This document shows positions 36,119 through 44,444 of a stretch of DNA of 64,000 bases, one piece after another (within the stretch, counting starts at the first letter, position 1; each line of letters starts with the position of its first letter). Both the position numbers and the translations under genes were made by a program. Origin of the DNA: Marinobacter alexandrii. Lineage in GTDB: Bacteria > Bacteroidota > Bacteroidia > Cytophagales > Cyclobacteriaceae. The stretch lies in NCBI GenBank assembly GCA_039984955.1, contig JBDWTN010000007.1, positions 1,062,501-1,126,500 of the forward strand. Reading direction: 5' to 3'. Under the pieces are notes generated by a model. That model saw only the letters and a list, made by a program, of their open reading frames with translations. It did no database searches and had not been told where the DNA came from.

Positions 36119-36919
36119 TTAATTCCTGGCATCAAATGCTTCTTTATATTCTTTTATAGCACGATAGATACCTGATGCAATATATGATTGGATATCTGGG
36201 TTATTCAGTTCCTTTTCTTCCACAGGATTGGAAAGGTAGCCAATTTCCACTAACACGCTAGGCATTGCTGTGCTCCACATTACATATAAACTCGATTGCT
36301 TTACTCCATAACTTCTTCTACCTGCTCTAGTTGTCAATTGGTCATCAATCAAACTTGCTAACATCAGGCTATTATCCTGATATGCTGATTGAGTTAAATT
36401 GAAAAGTATATATGATTCCTCTGACTGAGGATCAAAATCATAATTCTTCTCATAGTCTTCTTCTAGAAGGATTACTGAATTTTCACGTTGAGCAACGTCT
36501 AAAGCTCTATCTGTATTTTGGGCTCCCATGACATATACTTCGGAACCTTTTATTCTCTGCTTTCTGGTAAGTGGTGTGCTCTTTGGTAAGGAGTTTGCAT
36601 GGATTGAAACAAATAAATCTGCATCATGATTATTTGCAATTTCAGATCGCTTTTTAAGATCAATGAACGTATCGTCTTTTCTTGTAAAAACAACCTCTAC
36701 ATCAGGCACGTTCTTCTTAACATATTCTCCAACCTTCAAGGCTACTTGAAGTGCAACATCTTTTTCTTTGGTGTAAGATCCAACTGTACCAGGGTCCTTA
36801 CCACCATGTCCAGGATCAATCACAATTTTAGTAACAGCAAAACTCTTCTTTCCTACCGGTTGAAATGAAGCTAGAACCAAAAATAATGTCAGTCCGATGG
36901 GTAGTACTATATTTCTCAC
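36119..36919 (-). CDS. N-acetylmuramoyl-L-alanine amidase (Amidase_3)
   Basis: Peptidoglycan amidase that removes the stem peptide from muramic acid. The zinc-site motifs are IVIDPGHGGKDPG (His ligand), a Glu in KEKDVALQVALKVG, and VSIHANS. The catalytic Glu is in PSVLVEIGYLSNPVEE. A signal segment begins at IVLPIGLTLFLVLASF. Length 266. It is the first gene of the five-gene minus operon and is divergent from lptD with 166 bases between them. Confidence 0.93.
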   Translation of the reverse strand: MRNIVLPIGLTLFLVLASFQPVGKKSFAVTKIVIDPGHGGKDPGTVGSYTKEKDVALQVALKVGEYVKKNVPDVEVVFTRKDDTFIDLKKRSEIANNHDADLFVSIHANSLPKSTPLTRKQRIKGSEVYVMGAQNTDRALDVAQRENSVILLEEDYEKNYDFDPQSEESYILFNLTQSAYQDNSLMLASLIDDQLTTRAGRRSYGVKQSSLYVMWSTAMPSVLVEIGYLSNPVEEKELNNPDIQSYIASGIYRAIKEYKEAFDARN

Positions 36920-37085
36920 GTCCTTTATTGTCTAAAATGAAATACTTTTACGCAAAAGTCAGAAAAACGAGCAAAAGCAAATGTTTTTCTAAACAAATGA
37001 ATACAAAAAATCTGCCAATTGTGTCAATAATTAAGCTTCTCAAAGATAGTTTGGTCGTTGTTCATTTTCAAAAAAGTGAGTTGGA

Positions 37086-39818
37086 TTGAGGCGTCTTATA
37101 ATACTTTTATGTTTTATTGGCTCTTTCTGTGCATCGGCGCAGGAAATAGATTCGTTGATCCGATCCGATACAACAACTATCGGTCTAGATAGTACAATTG
37201 TTTCAGACTCAACTTTAGTTGAACCTTCTGGTAGCGGAAGGAAAAGTGATATCGAGACTACAATCAACTATAACGCTCGAGATTCTTTATTCTTTGATAT
37301 TAAGAAAAGGGAGCTATTTCTCTATGGTGAAACTCATATAGATTATGGAAGTATTGCATTAGATGCTGAGCGTACGAATGTCGATTGGGATGATCGAACT
37401 CTTAAAGCAAAATATTTAACAGATTCAACAGGCAAAAAAGTTGGCAAACCGGTATTTAGTGAAGGGTCAGATGTCTATGTCACTGATGACATTGTTTATA
37501 ATTTCAAAACTGAAAGAGCACTTATTAAGGGAGTCATTACTGAGAAACAAGGAGGGTTCATGCATGGAGAAGATGTTAAGAAAAATGCAGAAGACGAACT
37601 TTTTATCCGTGGAGCAGAGTATACCACCTGCAATCTTGAGCACCCTCATTTTGCAATTCATTCTACTAAGCTGAAGGTGATTCCAAATAACAAGGTTGTA
37701 TCCGGGCCTTTCAACATGCGATTTAGAGATGTTCCTACTCCTCTTTTCTTTCCTTTTGGGATGTTTCCGCAACCTCAAGAAAAATCATCAGGTATTATTG
37801 TTCCGTCTTACGGAGAAGAACAAAGGAGGGGTTTCTTCCTTAGGAATGGAGGATATTATTTTGCTATTAGTGATTATGTTGATTTGAGGCTAACTGGTGA
37901 TCTCTATTCAAAAGGAGGAAATGCGGTAAATGCTGTTTCTAACTACTATAAACGTTATTCTTTTCGGGGAACATTTAACTTCTCTTATGTTAAGTCCGTG
38001 TCTGATGATGTAGAAAGTGCGTTAGAAACTAATGACTACAGTATAAGATGGAATCATACTCCAGAATCCAGAGGAAACTCTTCATTTTCGGCTTCTGTGA
38101 ATGCCGCAACAAGAAGTTACACAGAGAATAACAACTTAGTCGTTCAAGATTTCAGTAGAAGTATCAACTCGCAGTTAGCTTCTAGTATAAGTTATAGAAA
38201 GACTTTTTCAGGAACTCCATTCAACATGTCTTCAAACCTAAGACATAGTCAAAATTTACAGACAGGTATTGTAAATCTCACTTTGCCTGACTTGACAGTT
38301 AATATGAATCGTATCTATCCCCTAAAAAATGTAGTCAAATCCAGTAAATCGCCACTTTCAAAATTAAATTTTAGTCATGCTCTAGCAGCGAAAAATGAGA
38401 TCTCCAATTCTTCAGTAAGGAACCCTTTCGGATTTGAAGTAATCAACAGAAGCGCTAGACTGGACTCCATTCTTACGTTTAATCAAGAGAATTTTGATGA
38501 AATAAATGATAGATCTCAATTAGGAGCTCAACATACAATTCCGATTTCAACCTCTATGAGTGTTCTCAAGTATTTCACGCTAAATCCAACTTTCAATTAT
38601 CGAGACTTGTGGTATACAAAAGAACTTCAGTATACATATCTAGAGGAAGAAAATGCGGTGAGAATAGATACTGTAAACGGATTCAGTAGAGCTGGAAGTT
38701 GGTCCTCTGGTGCTTCGCTAAATACACGAATCTATGGAACTGCTTTCTTTAAGAAGGGCAAAATACAAGCTATCCGACATGTGATGACCCCAAGTTTGTC
38801 ATTTAGCTATAGTCCAGATTTTTCAGACACCAAGTACGGTGTATACAGTGATGTTCAAATAGATTCTCTTGGAAATACTGAAAGAGTTAGTAAATATGAA
38901 GGATTTGCTTATGGATCTCCTCCTGGCGGAGAAAGTAAGACAGTTGGCTTTTCCCTTTCCAATAACATAGAAATGAAGGTTGCGAGTAAAAAAGATACCG
39001 TCACTGGCTTCAAAAAAATAAAACTTTTTGACAACCTCGGGTTAAGTACTGGATATAATATTGCTGCAGACTCATTCAAGCTCAGTAATATCGGCATCAA
39101 TGCCAGAACTAGTTTTCTTGGTGGCACCATCTCATTAAACTTTACGGGTACATTAGACCCTTACGAGTACTTACTAATTTCGGAGAGCACAAATTCAAGC
39201 GGTGAGCGTACAGTGAGCCAGAGAAGATTAGATAGGTATACCTGGAATAATGGAAATGGACTTGGCAGACTATCTAGTATGAATACGGCCATTGGTATCA
39301 ATTTAGCTCCGAAAGGCTCAAGCAGAAGATCGAATAATTCGGCTAATTCAGCTGGGAGCGCATTGGAACCTGATCAAGGAATTCTTGCTCCTGAGGAAGG
39401 AGTTGGGGCAGACGGATATACGGATTTCGAAAGACAGCAAGTAAATCACATACAAAATAATCCTGAACTATATGTAGATTTCGCAGTTCCATGGACATTG
39501 CGAATGCAATATTCTATCAACAGAACAAAAACAGGATTTCAAGACCCTACTATTCGCCAAAGCTTTCAATTTAGTGGTACACTCGGTTTAACTGATAATA
39601 CCCAAATCACCTTCAATTCAGGTTATGACTTTGAGGCAAAAGACTTTACAACCACGCGTGTCGGAATATCGAGAGATCTCCATTGCTGGACTATGAATCT
39701 TGACTGGGTTCCTTTTGGGAGATTCCAGTCCTATTTTTTATCGATCAGAGTTAAGTCCGCAGTACTGCAAGATTTGAAACTTGAGAAACGAAGAAGCTTC
39801 TTTGATTTCTTTAACTAG
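37086..39818 (+). CDS. lptD: LPS-assembly outer-membrane protein LptD
   Basis: A 910-residue outer-membrane protein of the OstA/LptD family that inserts lipopolysaccharide into the outer leaflet. The start is TTG at 37086 and gives a good signal peptide (LIILLCFIGSFCASA then Q). An OstA-type beta-jellyroll domain follows (ELFLYGETHIDYGSIALDAER), then the LptD barrel (EKSSGIIVPSYGEEQRRGFFL) to a terminal hydrophobic strand. Cys residues near the N-terminus (TTCNLEHPHF) are fewer than in E. coli. It ends before a strong terminator. Confidence 0.9.
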   Translation: MRRLIILLCFIGSFCASAQEIDSLIRSDTTTIGLDSTIVSDSTLVEPSGSGRKSDIETTINYNARDSLFFDIKKRELFLYGETHIDYGSIALDAERTNVDWDDRTLKAKYLTDSTGKKVGKPVFSEGSDVYVTDDIVYNFKTERALIKGVITEKQGGFMHGEDVKKNAEDELFIRGAEYTTCNLEHPHFAIHSTKLKVIPNNKVVSGPFNMRFRDVPTPLFFPFGMFPQPQEKSSGIIVPSYGEEQRRGFFLRNGGYYFAISDYVDLRLTGDLYSKGGNAVNAVSNYYKRYSFRGTFNFSYVKSVSDDVESALETNDYSIRWNHTPESRGNSSFSASVNAATRSYTENNNLVVQDFSRSINSQLASSISYRKTFSGTPFNMSSNLRHSQNLQTGIVNLTLPDLTVNMNRIYPLKNVVKSSKSPLSKLNFSHALAAKNEISNSSVRNPFGFEVINRSARLDSILTFNQENFDEINDRSQLGAQHTIPISTSMSVLKYFTLNPTFNYRDLWYTKELQYTYLEEENAVRIDTVNGFSRAGSWSSGASLNTRIYGTAFFKKGKIQAIRHVMTPSLSFSYSPDFSDTKYGVYSDVQIDSLGNTERVSKYEGFAYGSPPGGESKTVGFSLSNNIEMKVASKKDTVTGFKKIKLFDNLGLSTGYNIAADSFKLSNIGINARTSFLGGTISLNFTGTLDPYEYLLISESTNSSGERTVSQRRLDRYTWNNGNGLGRLSSMNTAIGINLAPKGSSRRSNNSANSAGSALEPDQGILAPEEGVGADGYTDFERQQVNHIQNNPELYVDFAVPWTLRMQYSINRTKTGFQDPTIRQSFQFSGTLGLTDNTQITFNSGYDFEAKDFTTTRVGISRDLHCWTMNLDWVPFGRFQSYFLSIRVKSAVLQDLKLEKRRSFFDFFN

Positions 39819-39859
39819 ACCTCTATTATAAAATTGTAAAATAGCCCTATTAACTATCC

Positions 39860-39898
39860 AACCCCCTAAATCCCTTACGATTTAGGGGGTTCTTTTTT
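39860..39898 (+). terminator. Terminator after lptD
   Basis: A 13-base inverted repeat AACCCCCTAAATC (39860-39872) with GATTTAGGGGGTT (39879-39891), six-base loop, then a T run. It ends lptD and separates it from the susC of locus B. Confidence 0.85.
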
Positions 39899-39963
39899 AC
39901 AATTAATCAGACTTTTTCAGGACTAACCTTACCAGTTTAAATCATTTTTTAACTAAACAAATC

Positions 39964-42900
39964 ATGCTTATGAAAAAGTTTTACTTTTCATTGATTGTGT
40001 GTCTTTTGGCAGTGACTCAGGTCTTTGCTCAAAGAACGGTATCTGGAAAGGTGACCGACGATGTTGGTGAAGGCCTACCCGGAGTGAACGTAGTGATAAA
40101 AGGCACTACTACAGGAACTACTACTGATATTGACGGAAACTATCGGTTAGAGGTTCAAGATAATACCACTCTAGTGTATTCTTTTGTCGGATTCGAAACT
40201 CAGGAAGTTACTGCAGGAGGAAGATCAGTGATAGATGTTACGATGGGTGGTGTAACGGAGTTACAAGAAGTTGTAGTTACTGGTTACGGTGTTCAACAAA
40301 AATCTGATTTGACAGGAGCTATTGGTCAAGTCAAAGGAGAAGATCTCCAAGACCTGCCTGTTCCAGGAGTGGATCAAGCTCTTCAGGGAAGGGTAGCAGG
40401 AGTGAACGTAATATCTGCCAATGGGCAACCAGGTGGTGGTATTTCAGTTAGGATCAGGGGAGCATCTTCGATTAACTCTAACAATCAGCCACTTTATGTG
40501 ATAGATGGTGTTCCTGTTGAAAGTTTTGACACTCAATCAACCGCCCAAGGAACTTTTGGAGGTTTTGGAGGTCAAACAGGTAACTCTCTCAATCAAATAA
40601 ACTTCAATGATGTTGCATCTATCGAAGTATTGAAAGATGCATCTGCAACTGCTATTTATGGAAGTAGAGCAGCTAATGGAGTTGTGTTGATCACTACCAA
40701 AAGAGGAAAAGCCGGACAAGCGAGAATCAGTGCTTCTTACACTGCTGGTGTTTCAGAAGTGTTTGAATTACCAAGCTTATTGAATGCCGAGCAGTATGAA
40801 CTATTGCATAGAGAATCTGTAACAAATGCTGGAAATACTCCTGATGACACATTTTACGGAGATGCAGAAACCGATTGGGTAGATGCAATTTTCAGAACAG
40901 CAAAAATTAGTCAATTCAACATATCTGCCTCTGGGGGATCTAATGATTTAAACTACTTTGTATCTCTTCAAAATGATGACCAAGAAGGAACGATGCTCGG
41001 CACGGGATTCAGAAGAACAACTGCAAGAGTAAATCTCGATGCAAAACTTTCTGACAAGGTTGATTTTGGAACTTCACTATTGTTTGGAAATACAAAAGAT
41101 ATCATTCAATCGGGTGATAATTTCATTATAGGCCCATTCTTTAGCGCACTTAGGAGTAGGCCTGACCTTCCAATCTATAACGATGATGGAACGTTTGCAA
41201 CTACCAATCAATTTGATAATGCTGTAGCTGCTACGACGTATGAAAATACGTTTGTTAGTAACCGTTTTCTTGGATCCTTCTTTGCTCAATATGAAGTAAT
41301 TGACAATTTGATTCTGAAAGGGACTATCTCGCTTGATAGAGTAGGCGTTAATCGTGAACTATATTGGCCAAGTACCACATTAGGAGGAAGGTTGAATGGA
41401 AACGTTTTTATAGAAAGAGGTTTTGATGAACAACGTACTTTCAATAACACGTTCACAGCTAACTATAAATTCGACTTAAATGAATCTAATAGATTCAATG
41501 TATTAGTTGGAGCAGAATGGCAACTTGTAGATAGAGATCAATTTTCTGCATCTGCTGCAGGGCTACCAAATGATATCTTAAGAACATTGAATTCCGCAGC
41601 TAACCCTGTGAATACTGATGGACTTAAGACAGAATGGGGTCTTCAATCATATTTCACTAGAGTTAATTATGGTTATGGAGATAGATATTTAGCAACAGTA
41701 ACAGTTCGAACCGATGGTAGCTCAAGGTTTGGTGAAGATAACCGCTTTGGCATCTTCCCTTCCGTAGCTGTAGGATGGAATGTGATGAATGAATCATTTT
41801 TCAATTTCGAAACCGTTAACAATCTAAAAGTTAGAGCTAGTTACGGAGTTACAGGTAACCACAGAGTAGGAAACTTTGCTTCTCGTGGGCTTTTCGGAGG
41901 AGGCTTTTCCTATGGAGGAAATCCAGGAACTGCACCAACTCAAATTTCAAATCCATCATTGAAGTGGGAAGAAACAGCACAATTTGACGTTGGGTTAGAC
42001 TTTGGATTATGGGGATCAAGAATTACAGGTTCAATTGACTACTATGTTAAGACAACCACTGATGTATTGCTTCTTGCACCACTGCCAAGATCTACAGGTT
42101 TTAACAATGTAAATCAGAACATCGGTGAGATTGAAAACAAAGGAATCGAGATTGAACTATCGGGTGATGTTATCTACACAAACGATTTCCAATGGAATAT
42201 ATCTGGCAACATTGCTTTTAACAGAAACAAGATTCTTTCCTTAGTTGACGAAAATGATATTCTAGCTACAGGTTTTAATCAAAGTATTGTTAGAGTAGGT
42301 CAGCCTATTGGAGCCTTCTTTGGATGGCAAGTGGAAGGCATCTTCCAAGATCAAGCCGAGATTAACGAGCTAAATGGTGCTTCTCCAACTGGGTTATACC
42401 AAGCAGCTGGAACTTCTCCAGGCGATCTTAGATTTCAAGATACTAACGGAGATGGGCAAATTACAGCAGATGATCGTGTAATCACAGGATCTGCTCAGCC
42501 AGACTTTATAGGCGGTATCACAAGTACAACTACTTATAAAGGCCTAAGTCTTACTGCTTTCTTCCAATTCTCTCAGGGGAATGACATTATCAATTTGACT
42601 AATACCGAGTCATTGATTTTTGAAGATGCTGACAATGTTTCTACTCGCGTACTTGATAGGTGGACTCCTTCAAATACAGACGCAACATTGCCTCGAGTAG
42701 TACAAGGTGATCCAAACAATAACGCTAGAAATTCTAGTCTTTTTGTTGAAGATGGATCGTTCATCAGACTTAAGACACTACGTCTAGGGTACACACTTCC
42801 TCAAGAATTATTGTCGAACGTATTTCTTTCGAATGTGACTGTATTTGCTCAAGGCACTAATCTTTTGACTATCACTGATTACTCAGGTATTGATCCTGAA

Positions 42901-43002
42901 ATAAACACTTTTGGTCAAAATAATAGTACTGCTCTTGGAGTAGATAACAGTACTTACCCTGGTGGTAAGACTTACACTTTTGGTGTTAAGCTAGGATTTT
43001 AA
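39964..43002 (+). CDS. SusC/RagA family TonB-dependent transporter (locus B)
   Basis: Outer-membrane importer of 1012 residues with a signal peptide (FYFSLIVCLLAVTQVFA then Q). The carboxypeptidase-regulatory-like domain (RTVSGKVTDDVGEGLPGVNV) is very similar to that of locus A, then ELQEVVVTGY and the plug with RIRGASSINSNNQPLYVIDG. The barrel ends with the aromatic KTYTFGVKLGF. The plug has a locus-specific Gly/Gln-rich stretch (GTFGGFGGQTGNS) absent from locus A. It is followed after 14 bases by susD. Confidence 0.95.
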   Translation: MLMKKFYFSLIVCLLAVTQVFAQRTVSGKVTDDVGEGLPGVNVVIKGTTTGTTTDIDGNYRLEVQDNTTLVYSFVGFETQEVTAGGRSVIDVTMGGVTELQEVVVTGYGVQQKSDLTGAIGQVKGEDLQDLPVPGVDQALQGRVAGVNVISANGQPGGGISVRIRGASSINSNNQPLYVIDGVPVESFDTQSTAQGTFGGFGGQTGNSLNQINFNDVASIEVLKDASATAIYGSRAANGVVLITTKRGKAGQARISASYTAGVSEVFELPSLLNAEQYELLHRESVTNAGNTPDDTFYGDAETDWVDAIFRTAKISQFNISASGGSNDLNYFVSLQNDDQEGTMLGTGFRRTTARVNLDAKLSDKVDFGTSLLFGNTKDIIQSGDNFIIGPFFSALRSRPDLPIYNDDGTFATTNQFDNAVAATTYENTFVSNRFLGSFFAQYEVIDNLILKGTISLDRVGVNRELYWPSTTLGGRLNGNVFIERGFDEQRTFNNTFTANYKFDLNESNRFNVLVGAEWQLVDRDQFSASAAGLPNDILRTLNSAANPVNTDGLKTEWGLQSYFTRVNYGYGDRYLATVTVRTDGSSRFGEDNRFGIFPSVAVGWNVMNESFFNFETVNNLKVRASYGVTGNHRVGNFASRGLFGGGFSYGGNPGTAPTQISNPSLKWEETAQFDVGLDFGLWGSRITGSIDYYVKTTTDVLLLAPLPRSTGFNNVNQNIGEIENKGIEIELSGDVIYTNDFQWNISGNIAFNRNKILSLVDENDILATGFNQSIVRVGQPIGAFFGWQVEGIFQDQAEINELNGASPTGLYQAAGTSPGDLRFQDTNGDGQITADDRVITGSAQPDFIGGITSTTTYKGLSLTAFFQFSQGNDIINLTNTESLIFEDADNVSTRVLDRWTPSNTDATLPRVVQGDPNNNARNSSLFVEDGSFIRLKTLRLGYTLPQELLSNVFLSNVTVFAQGTNLLTITDYSGIDPEINTFGQNNSTALGVDNSTYPGGKTYTFGVKLGF

Positions 43003-43016
43003 AATCAGACAATATC

Positions 43017-44381
43017 ATGAAAAATATATTAATGAAATTCACATACATTATTGTGTTATTTGTCTTTGTTACTTCGTGTGACCTATATGACAATTTAGAC
43101 ACAGTTCCGGCTCAAAGCTTGTCGGATGCAACTGCTATTACAAATCCAAATGATGCTGAATCTGCTCTTACGGGTGCATATGCTGCATTGAATCAAGATG
43201 GTTACTATGGAAGAATGCAAATTATTTGGGGTGCTAATCAGTTTATCTATTTAGGCTCCAATGCTTCTACCACTCGAAATTCCACTTTTGATTCCGAGAA
43301 TAACAATGTAAACCCTGTAGATAATACATTATTAGGTACATGGGATGACATTTATGAATTAGCAGATAGGTCTTCAAATGTAATTACGGCTGTTGAGTTA
43401 TTGGACGATGCAGCCTTTACTGAAGGTAGAAAAGAAGGATTATTAGCAGAGGCACGTTTTCTGCGAGCTTTAGCTCATTTCGATGCGCTTAGATTCTTCG
43501 GAAGATTCTGGGAATCTGGTTCAGAGGATGGAATTCCTTTGCGTTTAGTTCCTGGAAATACCACAAATAAGGATCTGGCAAAAGCAACTGTGGCAGAATC
43601 ATATGCTTCAATTACAGGAGACCTTGACTTTGCGATTGCTAATGCGCCAGACTTCACATTAAGCTATAGAGTATCAGCAGATGCTGCCAGAGCTTTAAGA
43701 GCTCGAGTTGCTCTGTATATGGAAGACTATGCAACTGCAATCGCACTTGTTGATGATGTGGTTCCAAACTTTACATTAGAAGCTAACTATGGAGACATTT
43801 TCGTTAACAGGTTATCGTCTTCTGAATTGATTTTCGGAATGTTTGCTAACGCTACTGTAGAACAATCTGGGCATTCATTCTTTTTCATCAGTCAAGCAAA
43901 TGGCGGGAGACAAGATTATGCTCCAACAGCTCAGTTTCTTAATTTAATTGCAGGGGATCCTAGGGAAGCATCAATTGTGAATGCGGTTCCTGAAGTGCTT
44001 AAGTACCCCAACGTGAATACTCAGGATGATCCGACCTATATTGTCAGATTAGCTGAACTTCATTTTATCAAAGCTGAAGCTCTTGCTAGACAAGCTGCTC
44101 CGGATCTTGAAGCAGCCAAGGACGCGTTATTCTTTGTAAGTGATCGAGTAGGATTAGCAAGATCAGCTGCTACTACAATAGCTGAATTCTTGGATGAACT
44201 TCAGGAAGAAAAAGTAAAAGAGCTTGCTTTTGAAGGCAGTCATTCCTGGTTTGATGCAATTAGGTTAGGCAATGTTAGAACCCTAAAGTCAAGTATAACT
44301 ACTGACGACAGGCTAATACTTCCGTTTCCACAAACAGAAGTAGACACTAACGCTGCTCTTGAGCAAAATGATTCTTATTAA
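43017..44381 (+). CDS. SusD/RagB family nutrient-binding lipoprotein (locus B)
   Basis: A 454-residue lid lipoprotein with lipobox VTSC followed by DLYDN. The SusD landmarks are NDAESALTGAYAALNQ, LLAEARFLRALAHFDALRFFG and a C-terminal LDELQEEKVKELAFEGSHSWFDAIRLG, the RagB/SusD signature. It is the partner of the SusC upstream. The ligand is unknown. A terminator follows its stop. Confidence 0.93.
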   Translation: MKNILMKFTYIIVLFVFVTSCDLYDNLDTVPAQSLSDATAITNPNDAESALTGAYAALNQDGYYGRMQIIWGANQFIYLGSNASTTRNSTFDSENNNVNPVDNTLLGTWDDIYELADRSSNVITAVELLDDAAFTEGRKEGLLAEARFLRALAHFDALRFFGRFWESGSEDGIPLRLVPGNTTNKDLAKATVAESYASITGDLDFAIANAPDFTLSYRVSADAARALRARVALYMEDYATAIALVDDVVPNFTLEANYGDIFVNRLSSSELIFGMFANATVEQSGHSFFFISQANGGRQDYAPTAQFLNLIAGDPREASIVNAVPEVLKYPNVNTQDDPTYIVRLAELHFIKAEALARQAAPDLEAAKDALFFVSDRVGLARSAATTIAEFLDELQEEKVKELAFEGSHSWFDAIRLGNVRTLKSSITTDDRLILPFPQTEVDTNAALEQNDSY

Positions 44382-44403
44382 CTAATCTAGTTTTTTACAA
44401 TTT

Positions 44404-44430
44404 AAAAGGGCCCATATGGGCCCTTTTTTT
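44404..44430 (+). terminator. Terminator between susD and metalloprotease (locus B)
   Basis: A perfect 24-base palindrome at 44404-44427 with the core GGGCCCATATGGGCCC and a T tail. It lies only 14 bases upstream of the protease ATG and is analogous to the palindrome at 10603-10630 in locus A. Confidence 0.85.
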
Positions 44431-44444
44431 AACCTCTCATTTAA

